From positions 1 through 64,000 of the forward strand of contig NZ_SJPX01000003.1 in assembly GCF_007860175.1 (NCBI RefSeq): a DNA stretch of 64,000 nt. Reading direction: 5' to 3'. The first letter of the stretch is position 1. Every line of letters begins with the position of its first letter. Below are positions 31,023-39,752 of the stretch, one piece after another. The notes under the pieces are model-generated. The model was not told the DNA's origin and ran no database searches. It saw only the letters and a program-made list of their open reading frames with translations. A program made the position numbers and the translations under genes. This DNA comes from Rubripirellula reticaptiva. GTDB lineage: Bacteria > Planctomycetota > Planctomycetia > Pirellulales > Pirellulaceae.

Positions 31023-31892
31023 ATGAGTTTGATTTCCCACTACGAAGGCGCCAGTTGTGCAATCTCGTTCGAACTTTTTCCACCCAAAACCGAAGAGGGG
31101 ATGGAAGCAATGGCCGACAATGTGCGGCGGTTGTGCGAGTTCAACCCGAGCTACTTTACCTGCACCTACGGGGCGGGCGGTTCAACTCGTGGCACCACGT
31201 TGTCGGTGCTAAAGAAAGTTCGCGAAATCACAAACTTACCCGTCGCTTCTCACCTGACTTGTGTCGGATCGACGGTCGCTGAATTGGATTCATACTTGAA
31301 CGAAGCCACCGAGCAGGGTGTCGACTACATCGTTGCTCTTCGTGGCGATCCGCCAAAAGGCACCGACAAGTTCGTTCCTGTCGAAGGCGGTTTGCGATAC
31401 GCCAACGAGTTGGTCGAGGTCATCAACGCTAAGTTCTCTAAGTTGGGGATCGCCGTTGCTGGCTACCCCGAAGTTCACCAAGAGTCGCCGGATGCCAAAA
31501 CCGATTTGGAAAACTTAAAGCGCAAAGTCGACGCCGGCGCCGACATCATCATCACGCAGTTGTTCTACGATAATATCGACTATTTCCGATTTCGTGATCG
31601 TTGCGTGGCGGCGGGGATTAACGTGCCGATCGTTCCGGGGATCTTGCCGGTCACGAATTTCAAGCAAGCTCAACGGATCGCGGCGATGTGCAAAGCCAGC
31701 ATCCCTTACGAACTTGAACAATCAATGAACAGTCACGATGATGCCGGTGACCAGTTCCGCATTGGCGTTGACCATGCTCGCAAGCAAACCATCAACTTGA
31801 TGGAGCATGGCGTGCCCGGCATCCACTACTACGTGCTGAACAAGAGCGACGCAGCAACCGCATTGTTGGATGGCCTACAGATGGTCAGTTAG
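31023..31892 (+). CDS. metF: 5,10-methylenetetrahydrofolate reductase
   Basis: A 289-residue FAD-dependent TIM-barrel enzyme that reduces methylene-THF to methyl-THF, the methyl donor for methionine synthesis. Family marks: SFELFPPKTEEG near the N-terminus, FTCTYGAGGSTR, and SHLTCVGSTVAELDSYL. VALRGDPPKGT, a GYPEVHQESPD segment and ADIIITQLFYDN follow. ATG at 31023 has a purine-rich site about 10 bases upstream; a GTG at 31017 is also possible. It complements metY and metXW at the left of the window. It also draws on the same C1 units as glycine cleavage and the mch-linked pathway. Confidence 0.96.
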   Translation: MSLISHYEGASCAISFELFPPKTEEGMEAMADNVRRLCEFNPSYFTCTYGAGGSTRGTTLSVLKKVREITNLPVASHLTCVGSTVAELDSYLNEATEQGVDYIVALRGDPPKGTDKFVPVEGGLRYANELVEVINAKFSKLGIAVAGYPEVHQESPDAKTDLENLKRKVDAGADIIITQLFYDNIDYFRFRDRCVAAGINVPIVPGILPVTNFKQAQRIAAMCKASIPYELEQSMNSHDDAGDQFRIGVDHARKQTINLMEHGVPGIHYYVLNKSDAATALLDGLQMVS

Positions 31893-32013
31893 ACCGCAGG
31901 CCTATCCCGAATCAATCAAGTTCATGCGTCCACCAATCTTTGACAGCGGACGATTCGCAAACTGCCAGTCACGCTAGCCAGAGCTTTCTCGTTGCCGTGA
32001 CGCGGCTCTGTGC

Positions 32014-33438
32014 CTATGCCTGGGGTTCAGTCATGGTCCAAGGGTCGAGAGCTTCCTTGAGAGTTTCCTCCGGCAGGATGCCTTTATCGCGGCATAGTTC
32101 GCGGATGGTTTGTCCTGACGCGAATGCTTCCTTCGCTAGCTTGGCCGCTTGGTCGTAGCCAATCAACGCATTCAAGCTGGTGCACATCGACAGGCTTTTT
32201 TCGACTGACGCTTCGCATGCTTCTTCGTTGGCTTCCAACCCGTCCAAGCAGAATTCGACGAAAGCTTCGGTGCCTTGCGAAAGTAAATGGACGGATTCAA
32301 GGATCGTGTCCGCCATCACTGGCATCATGATGTTTAATTGGAAGTTACCGCCGCTCGCCCCGCTAACAGTAATGCAGGTGTCATTGCCCATCACGCGTGC
32401 GGCCAACTGCATCATCGATTCGCACATGACCGGATTCACTTTGCCCGGCATGATGGAACTGCCCGGTTGTCGCGACGGCAGGATGACTTCGAAGAATCCA
32501 CAGCGCGGACCGCTGCCCAGCCAACGAATGTTGTTCGCCACGTTGAATAGTGTTTGTGCGATGCACTTCAGCTCGCCATGCGAGTGGACCACTGCATCGC
32601 GTTGGGCATTGGCTTCGAAGTGGTTGGCGGCTTCGACGAAAGCGATTCCGGTTTTTTCAGCCAGAACCGAGGCAACGCGAGATCCGAATTCGGGATGTGT
32701 GTTGATTCCGCTGCCGACGGCTGTGCCGCCAACGGGCAGTTCTAGGACTGCGTCCCGAGCAGCTTCGGCGCGTGCGATCGACAATTCAAGCTGTCGGGCA
32801 AAGCCGCCAAACTCTTGTCCCAATCGCAGCGGCGTCGCGTCCATCAAGTGAGTCCGGCCGATCTTGATGATCTTGTCCCACTTTTTTGCTTTGTCTGCCA
32901 GCGCGGCATGCATGCGACGAAGCGCCGGAAGCAGTTTGGTTTCGATTTGGATGGCCGCCGCGACATGGATCGCGGTTGGGAACGTATCGTTTGTGCTCTG
33001 CCCCATGTTCACGTGGTCGTTGGGGTGGATCGGTTTTTCAGTTGCCAGTCGATCGCCACCAACGATCTCGATCGCACGATTGCTGATCACTTCGTTGATG
33101 TTCATATTGCTGCTTGTGCCACTTCCGGTCTGAAAGACGTCGATTGGAAACTGGTCGCTTAACTTGCCGTCGGCGATTTCCATGGCCGCTTGCAACATGG
33201 CGTCGACTTGGCCATCGAGCATTGGATTCTTGCCAGAACCGGTTAGTTTGCCTAAATCTCGGTTGGCGACGCCGCAGGCGTATTTGACCAATCCCATTGC
33301 CGAAACCATCGCCGGTGGAAGTCGCCATCCACTGATCGGGAAGTTCTCAACCGCTCGCTGGGTCTGGGCCCCGTAAAAAGCGTCTGCAGGAACGCGAACT
33401 TCGCCCATCGAATCGCGTTCAGTTCGGAAATCAGTCAT
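32014..33438 (-). CDS. fumC: class II fumarate hydratase
   Basis: A 474-residue fumarase/aspartase superfamily enzyme catalysing fumarate to L-malate in the TCA cycle without an iron-sulfur cluster. The family signature GSSIMPGKVNPVMCE is present, as are SGTSSNMNINEV near the N-terminal third and GRTHLMDATPLRLGQEF. Start ATG 33438 leads directly into the RTERDSMGEVRVP family start. Aspartase has a very similar sequence, but the overall match to FumC is closer. A ~370-bp gap separates it from the divergent HD-GYP gene. Confidence 0.95.
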   Translation of the reverse strand: MTDFRTERDSMGEVRVPADAFYGAQTQRAVENFPISGWRLPPAMVSAMGLVKYACGVANRDLGKLTGSGKNPMLDGQVDAMLQAAMEIADGKLSDQFPIDVFQTGSGTSSNMNINEVISNRAIEIVGGDRLATEKPIHPNDHVNMGQSTNDTFPTAIHVAAAIQIETKLLPALRRMHAALADKAKKWDKIIKIGRTHLMDATPLRLGQEFGGFARQLELSIARAEAARDAVLELPVGGTAVGSGINTHPEFGSRVASVLAEKTGIAFVEAANHFEANAQRDAVVHSHGELKCIAQTLFNVANNIRWLGSGPRCGFFEVILPSRQPGSSIMPGKVNPVMCESMMQLAARVMGNDTCITVSGASGGNFQLNIMMPVMADTILESVHLLSQGTEAFVEFCLDGLEANEEACEASVEKSLSMCTSLNALIGYDQAAKLAKEAFASGQTIRELCRDKGILPEETLKEALDPWTMTEPQA

Positions 33439-33811
33439 GGCTCAGGGGGCTCTGGTTTCAAGTGGGAAAGCGGGATGTTCTGTCGTCACAAATTGCGAGT
33501 CCGCGACACTGGGCATGATACGTTGATTGCGACTTTGCTGGGAGACGGCTCCGTTTGGCGAGTTTTTCAGCAGCGATTTTGGCTTTATCTGCCTAGCAAG
33601 TCGTCGTCACAATTCGGACGATCGTTAAACCCGTAATCTCGCAGGCACGGCTCTACTGGTTCCGCTTTCGAGCGATGGATTCAACCAAAGCTCTCCCTTG
33701 TTACCGGGCTAACTTTTCAAGTGCTTCATCCCCTGTTTGGTTTCTACCGAATCACACTGCATCGACGTGTGCGTCAAACCGCTGCCCTGCACTCCTGTTC
33801 AAGAATAAGTC
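33439..33811. other. divergent intergenic region, no gene seen
   Basis: This 373-bp stretch lies between the starts of fumC (leftward) and the HD-GYP gene (rightward), so it should contain promoters for both. I could not pick out a convincing -35/-10 pair, hairpin, tRNA or riboswitch. Only short frames without features are present. Confidence 0.5.
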
Positions 33812-35032
33812 ATGTCCAATTCTGGTGACCTAACCGCCGTCTCAGCTTCGCGCGTTCAAGCCTGCGACGTCGTTGCGGGTGAAGAGGTGGACCAATTGTC
33901 GGAAGCTCTGGCGATGAAATTCGAAGAATTGGCTTTGATTCATCAGCTCAGCGAAAAGCTAAAACTCGAAGAAGATCCTGGGGTCTTGTGCGACTCGTTG
34001 CTGGAGCAACTGTCGCCTTGTGTCTCGGCAACGGCTCTAGTCATCGATTTGAATAGTGATGAAGAGAATGGAATCAATGCCGAGCATTTCATTGTGGGTG
34101 ATGGGTACGGCATCGAGCTTGTGCGGGCAATCGCCAAGGAAGCCTTTGCCTCACGCGGAAGCCTGACGCACGACGCCATCGTCGACAATCACATCGTGCT
34201 GGATGCTCAGCAGTTTCGGGATGATTTGATCGGCGACCAGTCCTCCAATTCGTTTGAAACGTTGCCGAGCAGTTTGATTCACCGCGTTGTGGTGGTACCA
34301 ATCCAGCAGCAGTCGCAAGTCTTGGGCAATATGATTGCGATTCGCGAATCTTGCGATGATGAATTTGGCACTGTTGAAGCTGATCTGATGAAATCAACGT
34401 CAATGTTGATGGGCGTGCACTTGGTAAATCAGCGTCAATATCACGCAATGCAGCAATTATTCGAGGGCATGATTGGATCACTCGCGTCGGCGCTCGATGC
34501 GAAAGACAAGTACACATCGGGGCACAGCAGTCGAGTTGCCGATTTGTCGGTCGAACTTGCCAAGCGATTGAATTTTGATGAGGCGGGGATTCGCCGAATT
34601 CGGATGGCGGGGATTCTGCATGACATCGGGAAGATTGGGGTCAAGGATTCAGTACTGTGCAAGCCAGGGAAACTCACCGACGACGAATTCGAACAGATCA
34701 AGCAGCATCCGGTTTTGGGTTTTGAGATTCTGCGAGGCATTCGACCGTTCAGAATGATTCTGCCCGCAGTTCGGCATCACCACGAATCGTGGGATGGGGC
34801 CGGCTACCCAGACGGTTTGAAAGGCGAAGCAATTCCTCGCGACGCCCAAGTGCTGGCCGTTGCCGATGCGTTTGACGCTATGACGAGCGATCGGCCCTAT
34901 CGAGCAGGAATGCCGCTTGAACGTGTGATCGAGATCTTTCGGGCAGGAAGGGGCGTCCAATGGGCTGCCGACGTCGTCGACGTGCTATTGGCCTGTCCCG
35001 ATGTGATGCAGGTGTATTCCAATCACAATTAG
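33812..35032 (+). CDS. GAF-HD-GYP domain protein, predicted cyclic di-GMP phosphodiesterase
   Basis: A 406-residue cytoplasmic protein. Residues ~35-210 form a GAF-like sensor domain of alternating strands and helices. The C-terminal HD-GYP domain starts at TSGHSSRVADLSVELAKRL. It has the metal-binding HD pair in LHDIGKIG (residues 270-271), the HHESWDGAGYP motif (323-333) and AVADAFDAMTSDRPYR. All are canonical, so cyclic di-GMP hydrolysis is likely. There is no receiver domain or membrane segment. The ligand of the GAF domain is unknown. It ends 50 bp before the NHL-repeat gene on the same strand. Confidence 0.9.
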   Translation: MSNSGDLTAVSASRVQACDVVAGEEVDQLSEALAMKFEELALIHQLSEKLKLEEDPGVLCDSLLEQLSPCVSATALVIDLNSDEENGINAEHFIVGDGYGIELVRAIAKEAFASRGSLTHDAIVDNHIVLDAQQFRDDLIGDQSSNSFETLPSSLIHRVVVVPIQQQSQVLGNMIAIRESCDDEFGTVEADLMKSTSMLMGVHLVNQRQYHAMQQLFEGMIGSLASALDAKDKYTSGHSSRVADLSVELAKRLNFDEAGIRRIRMAGILHDIGKIGVKDSVLCKPGKLTDDEFEQIKQHPVLGFEILRGIRPFRMILPAVRHHHESWDGAGYPDGLKGEAIPRDAQVLAVADAFDAMTSDRPYRAGMPLERVIEIFRAGRGVQWAADVVDVLLACPDVMQVYSNHN

Positions 35033-35082
35033 CAGACGCCATACTTGAAGGCCCTCACCACTCGATTCGGAGTAGCCTCGTG

Positions 35083-36093
35083 ATGCGTCTTGTTCCTGTT
35101 TGCTCGGTCTTTGTCGCCGTCGCCGTCTCGTTGATTTCTAGCGCTAGTGAGCCGGTTGAGCTTTTTCAAGAAATCAAGTTGGGCAATCCGTTTGGCATCG
35201 AAATCAACGGTGACCAGATTTGGGTTACTACGGTTGACGACCAATGTGTGTATCGAGGAATGCTCGATTCGCCGTCGCTCGTCCGTGTCGCGGGAAACGG
35301 AAAACTTGGCTATAGCGGCGACGGTGGTCCAGCAACCGACGCGACCATGAATTGGCCGCACGAAGTTCGGCGTGATGAAGCGGGAAACCTGTTCATTGCC
35401 GATACTCGGAATCATGTGATCCGGCGAGTTGACGCCGAAACGTTGGTGATCACAACGGTCGCCGGCGATGGCGTTGCTGGATTTGCTGGCGATGGAATGT
35501 CAAAAACAAAGGTTCGCTTCAATCAACCTCACAGTGTGGTGCTTGACGGCGAAGGCGGCTTGCTTGTGGCCGATACGGTCAACCATCGGCTCCGACGCAT
35601 CGATTTGCAAACCGGCATTGTCGACACGATTAGTGGCAATGGAAAGAAAATGCTGCCGACTGACGGTGCTCTGGCAGTTGAGTCGCCACTGCACGGTCCT
35701 CGTTCCTTGGCGGTGGATAAAGCGTCAATTTGGATCGCACTTCGTGAAGGCAACAGCGTTTGGCGGATCGATCGCGAAGCAGGGACGATTCACCATGTCG
35801 CAGGAACCGGAAAAAAAGGCTACAGCGGTGACGGTGGGGCATCTAAGGATGCGACCTTTAGTGGTCCGAAAGGCTTGGCAATCGATGGTGCAGGTCGGTT
35901 GTTGGTTGTCGATACCGAAAACCATGCGGTCCGGCGAATTGACCTTACTGGCGGAAACATCGAAACAGTGTTGGGCGGCAACAATGTCTCGGCCGGCACC
36001 AAGCTAAAGCGACCGCACGGCATCAACGTCACCGGCGAAACCGGCTTTGTCGTGGCTGACTCGGAAAACAATCGAGTCCTTCGCGGCGAGTGA
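35083..36093 (+). CDS. secreted NHL-repeat beta-propeller protein
   Basis: A 336-residue protein from ATG 35083, where a signal peptide (LVPVCSVFVAVAVSLISSASE) begins; the frame continues upstream into the HD-GYP gene but without family match. About five NHL blades are visible, with repeated pieces such as GNLFIADTRNHVIRRVD, GGLLVADTVNHRLRRID and GRLLVVDTENHAVRRID. GYSGDGG motifs (GNGKLGYSGDGGPA, GTGKKGYSGDGGAS) separate them. This type is common among exported planctomycete proteins and is thought to bind protein or polysaccharide. No catalytic residues are recognised. Confidence 0.88.
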   Translation: MRLVPVCSVFVAVAVSLISSASEPVELFQEIKLGNPFGIEINGDQIWVTTVDDQCVYRGMLDSPSLVRVAGNGKLGYSGDGGPATDATMNWPHEVRRDEAGNLFIADTRNHVIRRVDAETLVITTVAGDGVAGFAGDGMSKTKVRFNQPHSVVLDGEGGLLVADTVNHRLRRIDLQTGIVDTISGNGKKMLPTDGALAVESPLHGPRSLAVDKASIWIALREGNSVWRIDREAGTIHHVAGTGKKGYSGDGGASKDATFSGPKGLAIDGAGRLLVVDTENHAVRRIDLTGGNIETVLGGNNVSAGTKLKRPHGINVTGETGFVVADSENNRVLRGE

Positions 36094-36163
36094 AAAACAT
36101 CGCTGCGGATGCGCATCGCTCGTCCGCTGGACAGGGTTTGGAATGGGTTTGATTTGCAATCGC

Positions 36164-37342
36164 CTACGTTTTCGGGATGTTGCGCGCGATAAGAGTCAGT
36201 GCGTCTTGCCATGCTTGGTGGTTTGCAAACATCTCGGACTTCAAATGCAACCACTGTGAATCATCTGTGCGTCCAAGCGTGATGTGATGATCAGTCTGTT
36301 GGATGATTTCGTAACCCTTCCACTTGACTGATTCATTGACGACATCCAAGTCAGTCACGATGCTTTCGGATGATAGGTGACCAGCGAGATGATGCAGCAG
36401 TCGGGGACGTCGTTTGTGATGGGAACGGTACTTCAAGAACCAGAAAATGCCCACAACCGCGTATCCGATCACGATGACCTTTACCGTATCAGAAGACGGC
36501 CACACCATTCGGATCATTTCGTAAACGAGTCCACCGATCGAAACGATGAGCGAGATTCGAATTGCATGAGCGCGCCACGGACGACCTCGGCGAAATTTCC
36601 GAGAATCTACGTTCATGCGATCCTGAGTGGTCAAAGGTCCGGAAAAGGACACCGCGTCAGCGGGTAGTGGAACAGTCCGCGCGCGATTCGGGCTGCGCAT
36701 CGTGGACCGGACCTTGATCCAACGATCGCCCGTTCCATCTTTCGCATAGCAGCTTTGCCAGAGCAAAATCGTTTTTTCTAGTTGGTGCCATCCGTCCAAG
36801 TGTTTCAACATAGACGGGTTGAACATTACTGTCTTGTAGTTGGGCATCGCCAATCGAACGACAACCAGTTCCGGAACGGCAATGCACTCTAGCAATCCAT
36901 TCCAGCGAAAAGTCGTGGTCGCATTGTCGCTATGCAGGGTTAGTCCGTGGCGGTGGAATTGGCCACGGATGGGGGCTTGCCAATTTGGTTGGTTGTTTCG
37001 GAATACCGATCGGCGATACGCCGGCGTTGAGACCGTGATCAGAATTCCGAGCAGCAACGACGCGTACAAGCCGATCGGAATCCACTGGTTGCCGCCAATT
37101 CCGATGGTGACCAGCATGAACAGGGCTAAGGACACGATCATTGCGATGGGAAAGACATATCCGATGTCGCCGTCTTTTTTCAAGAACCGTCGCAAGTCGT
37201 CAGCATCCGCAGCACCGGAAAAGTCGATTGGTTTATCACCGAGCAGTTCGTCTAGCGACGAACTGAAAGCCGCGGAATCAGTGTCCCCACGCCTCTCTAA
37301 TGGGTTGCTGGCTGCGGGCGGCTGATAGGGATTGATTGGCAT
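36164..37342 (-). CDS. YcxB-like membrane protein, hypothetical
   Basis: A 392-residue protein starting MPINPYQPP, an N-terminal motif repeated in many Rhodopirellula-type membrane proteins. Two pairs of membrane helices (VFPIAMIVSLALFMLVTIGI with IPIGLYASLLLGILITV; AIRISLIVSIGGLVYEMI with VIVIGYAVVGIFWFL) are each followed by a soluble beta region. Those regions contain the PH-like pattern of YcxB proteins (GLTLHSDNATTTFRWNGL). This looks like an internal duplication of helix pair plus soluble domain. No enzymatic motif is seen and the function is unknown. Confidence 0.7.
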   Translation of the reverse strand: MPINPYQPPAASNPLERRGDTDSAAFSSSLDELLGDKPIDFSGAADADDLRRFLKKDGDIGYVFPIAMIVSLALFMLVTIGIGGNQWIPIGLYASLLLGILITVSTPAYRRSVFRNNQPNWQAPIRGQFHRHGLTLHSDNATTTFRWNGLLECIAVPELVVVRLAMPNYKTVMFNPSMLKHLDGWHQLEKTILLWQSCYAKDGTGDRWIKVRSTMRSPNRARTVPLPADAVSFSGPLTTQDRMNVDSRKFRRGRPWRAHAIRISLIVSIGGLVYEMIRMVWPSSDTVKVIVIGYAVVGIFWFLKYRSHHKRRPRLLHHLAGHLSSESIVTDLDVVNESVKWKGYEIIQQTDHHITLGRTDDSQWLHLKSEMFANHQAWQDALTLIARNIPKT

Positions 37343-37720
37343 TGAGTCATCTTACCACCCGCTAGGTAGCCTCCAAGTCACCGTAGTCGGATCGACTAGG
37401 CCCGGTGTAATCCGAATGACCCCTACGCGCATCAGAAATGCTGCGACCGCAGTCGCAAATCATCGTCTTATTGAAATTGGAAATGGTTCGGTGCGACTTG
37501 TAGGTAAGACTCGTCGATAGTTAGCAATGAACACAACTGAGATATCACGAGTGTTCAAGGCGTGTCGCCATCAGGTGATCGGGCCGTGAACTAAATTGAA
37601 TTCAAACCTTCGCCCACGTCTGGGATGAGTTCGAGTTGATGTTCACACAATTCCGGTTGCATCCTAAGCGACTCTGCCTCGCTGAACCTTCCCAAAAAAA
37701 TACTCCATGGAGATAACACG
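37343..37720. other. intergenic region upstream of the cysteine-rich gene
   Basis: This 378-bp stretch lies between two divergently transcribed genes. A clear ribosome binding site (GGAG at 37706-37709) precedes the cysteine-rich gene. No convincing promoter pair was found: TTGAAA near 37472 and TTGATG near 37635 lack good -10 partners. No RNA gene or repeat was recognised. Confidence 0.5.
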
Positions 37721-38269
37721 ATGCGTCGTGCTTTTGTACCTGCTTTGCTTGCGGTCGCTTTGGTCGCTTGTAGCTCGGTCAACGCCAGTGCGTTTGGCCT
37801 CTTTGACAAACTTTGTGGCAACAGCTGTGATAGCTGCTGCGACGTTGAACCTGCTTGCGGTTGTGAAATCGCTGCTCCAGCTTGTGGTTGCGAAGTTCTC
37901 GATCCTTGCTGTGACACCGGATGCGCACCAAAGATGGGCCTGCTGAAGAAATTGTTCAGCAAGCACAACGGTTGCGGATGCGACAGCGGCTGCGCTGTCG
38001 AGCCAGCTTGCGGTTGTGAAGTTGCAGCTCCTTGCGGATGTGCAGCACCGACTTGCGGTTGCGAGATTGTTGATCCTTGCTGTGACTCGCGTCCAGCTTG
38101 TGGAACGAAGATCAAGAGCTTGTTCTCGCGAATTTTCCACCGCAGCAGCAGCTGCTGTGACAGCGGTTGCTCGATCGAGCCAGCTTGTGGTTGCGAAATT
38201 GCAGCTCCTTGCGGTTGCTCGGCTGAGCCAGCCTGTGGTGCAGAACCAAGCTGTGGCTGTGGCTTCTAG
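37721..38269 (+). CDS. exported cysteine-rich modular protein
   Basis: A 182-residue protein with a typical export signal that contains both a lipobox-like LVAC (Cys17) and an ASA cleavage-like site before FGLFDK. It could thus be a lipoprotein or a released protein. The mature part has about 33 cysteines. Three cysteine modules share the core CDS(G/C)C..EPACGCE(I/V)AAP.CGC. Between them are short basic amphipathic segments (KMGLLKKLFSKH, TKIKSLFSRIFHR), and the related FGLFDKLCG precedes the first. Regular spacing and export suggest disulfide cross-linking or metal binding. A strong ribosome binding site and a terminator indicate a separately transcribed, possibly abundant protein. I do not recognise a named family. 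Confidence 0.85.
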   Translation: MRRAFVPALLAVALVACSSVNASAFGLFDKLCGNSCDSCCDVEPACGCEIAAPACGCEVLDPCCDTGCAPKMGLLKKLFSKHNGCGCDSGCAVEPACGCEVAAPCGCAAPTCGCEIVDPCCDSRPACGTKIKSLFSRIFHRSSSCCDSGCSIEPACGCEIAAPCGCSAEPACGAEPSCGCGF

Positions 38270-38345
38270 TTTGATTGGTTCAAGGCTGACGCCGAATTGA
38301 GTTGCTGAAAGCGACAGTCACGAGCCATCAAAATCAAAATCAGAG

Positions 38346-38380
38346 ATCCTCGGTACCGGAAACGTTGCCGAGGATTTTTT
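38346..38380 (+). terminator. rho-independent terminator of the cysteine-rich gene
   Basis: A perfect 8-bp stem ATCCTCGG/CCGAGGAT (38346-38353 with 38368-38375) with a 14-base loop is followed by a run of T residues. It begins 77 bp after the stop of the cysteine-rich gene. Confidence 0.85.
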
Positions 38381-38609
38381 ATGGACTGGCGTCGACTTCA
38401 GCGTCAACTTTGATGACTTGGTTGATGGTCATCTTCAATCCGACTTTCCCATACAGTCGATTGAACTGATCAATGAAGTCGTTTGACCGCACCGTTGGCA
38501 GCCGAACCGGACCAGTGCTACGGTCCTGATGTTGCAGTACCGCGTCACAAGCTCCCCCGCTGCGATTGCTGCTGCTGATCGAGTTGCTGCCAATCGGTTG
38601 CTTGGTCAA
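38379..38609 (-). CDS. doubtful small protein downstream of the dehydrogenase gene
   Basis: A 76-residue frame whose TTG start overlaps the stop of the D-2-hydroxyacid dehydrogenase gene by 4 bp (TTGA). The product has no recognised domain: a Ser/Asn-rich N-terminal half and a mixed C-terminal half (DFIDQFNRLYGKVGLKMTIN). The overlap is the only argument for translation; composition is neutral and the stop lies against the terminator of the convergent gene. It could be a chance frame. Confidence 0.3.
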   Translation of the reverse strand: MTKQPIGSNSISSSNRSGGACDAVLQHQDRSTGPVRLPTVRSNDFIDQFNRLYGKVGLKMTINQVIKVDAEVDASP

Positions 38610-39589
38610 GTGGACTCACCTCGGTAGGCGACCGATGGATGAGGGAACCCGAGTACCTTGTCGACGCGGTTGTAGGGTGGTTTGCCCGACAAGTAGCGAC
38701 GCAAGTTCAAGCAAGCCAAATCGGTGGTGTCGTCGACTCGCCGCGCCGATTGCGCACCCACGTGCGGCGTGATGATCACTCGCGGGTCGTCCCAAAGTGC
38801 ACTGGAGGGGGCAAGCGGTTCGACTTCGGTCACATCCAATCCGGCGCCCGCCAAATGGCCTGAAGCAAGCGCGTCGGTAAGCGCCGATTCGACGACGACG
38901 GATCCGCGAGCGACGTTGATAAAGTAACTGCCCTTTTGCATTCTGGAAAAACGATCGGCATCGAATAGTCCAAGCGTCGCCGAGTACAGCGGCAACGCCA
39001 GGATCACGATCTCACTTTGCTGAAGCAGTCGATCGAGCTGATCGGCGGGCCAGAGCTGGTCGACTTCGGGCGGTTGGTCGACGGGGTAGTAATCGGTCGC
39101 GATGATTCGAACATCCCATGGGGCCAGCATCTTGGCCAACATCCGGCCGTTGCCTCCCATGCCAACGATTCCTACGGTTTTTCCCCGTAGGTCATCCGTT
39201 GGCAGACGAACGAACTCGCGTTTGGCTTCGGCTTGAAAGAACAGTGGCAGCCGACGCAAAACGCCCAACAGCAAAGCAAACGTTTGTTCGGCAACCTGTG
39301 GGGCGAACAGTCCCGATGCACTGCTGACCACGATGTCAGAATCGATCACACCGGGCACCAAACAGTGGTCGAGACCGGCAGCCGACGACTGTATCCAGCG
39401 GAGTTTGCCGGCCGCCAAGACTCGGTCCCAGTCGACTGGAACCTTTGCGTGACCAATAAAGATGTCTGCGGTTGGCAACAGTTCATCGACTCGCTCTTGC
39501 CCGGCGTCAACGATTTCAGCTTCGGGAGCCGCCGCCTGGATCTGAGCGATGTGCTTTTCGTTGACGGGGTAACAAAGAACGATACGCAT
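38606..39589 (-). CDS. D-isomer-specific 2-hydroxyacid dehydrogenase
   Basis: A 327-residue NAD-dependent dehydrogenase that would reduce a 2-oxoacid to a D-2-hydroxyacid. The nucleotide loop is VGIVGMGGNGRMLAKML. Catalytic residues of the family are visible: Arg in INVARGSVV, Glu in LDVTEVEPLAPSSALW and His in ITPHVGAQSA. The N-terminal substrate domain is typical in size. Substrate (glyoxylate, hydroxypyruvate, phosphoglycerate or other) cannot be fixed; the gene is not linked to serine genes. A hydroxypyruvate isomerase-like gene lies at 58.1 kb but is not close. Confidence 0.9.
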   Translation of the reverse strand: MRIVLCYPVNEKHIAQIQAAAPEAEIVDAGQERVDELLPTADIFIGHAKVPVDWDRVLAAGKLRWIQSSAAGLDHCLVPGVIDSDIVVSSASGLFAPQVAEQTFALLLGVLRRLPLFFQAEAKREFVRLPTDDLRGKTVGIVGMGGNGRMLAKMLAPWDVRIIATDYYPVDQPPEVDQLWPADQLDRLLQQSEIVILALPLYSATLGLFDADRFSRMQKGSYFINVARGSVVVESALTDALASGHLAGAGLDVTEVEPLAPSSALWDDPRVIITPHVGAQSARRVDDTTDLACLNLRRYLSGKPPYNRVDKVLGFPHPSVAYRGEST

Positions 39590-39752
39590 GGCGGCCGTCC
39601 GCTAAACTGGAAGGAGGACAAATGGAAACGGATTGCAACGAGTTTTCAATGTGAACACTGTAACTTGCTGCTTACTAATCGCGAAGGCAGTCATGGCCGA
39701 GCTTGGTTCTAAGGGAGCGTTTGATGGTCACTATACCAATGAGAATGGCATT

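Noticed and set aside
37721-38269. Cysteine-rich repeats as a CRISPR-like or tandem DNA array
   Set aside because: The DNA repeats follow codon triplets and protein modules, vary in sequence and have no constant spacer length; they are coding repeats.
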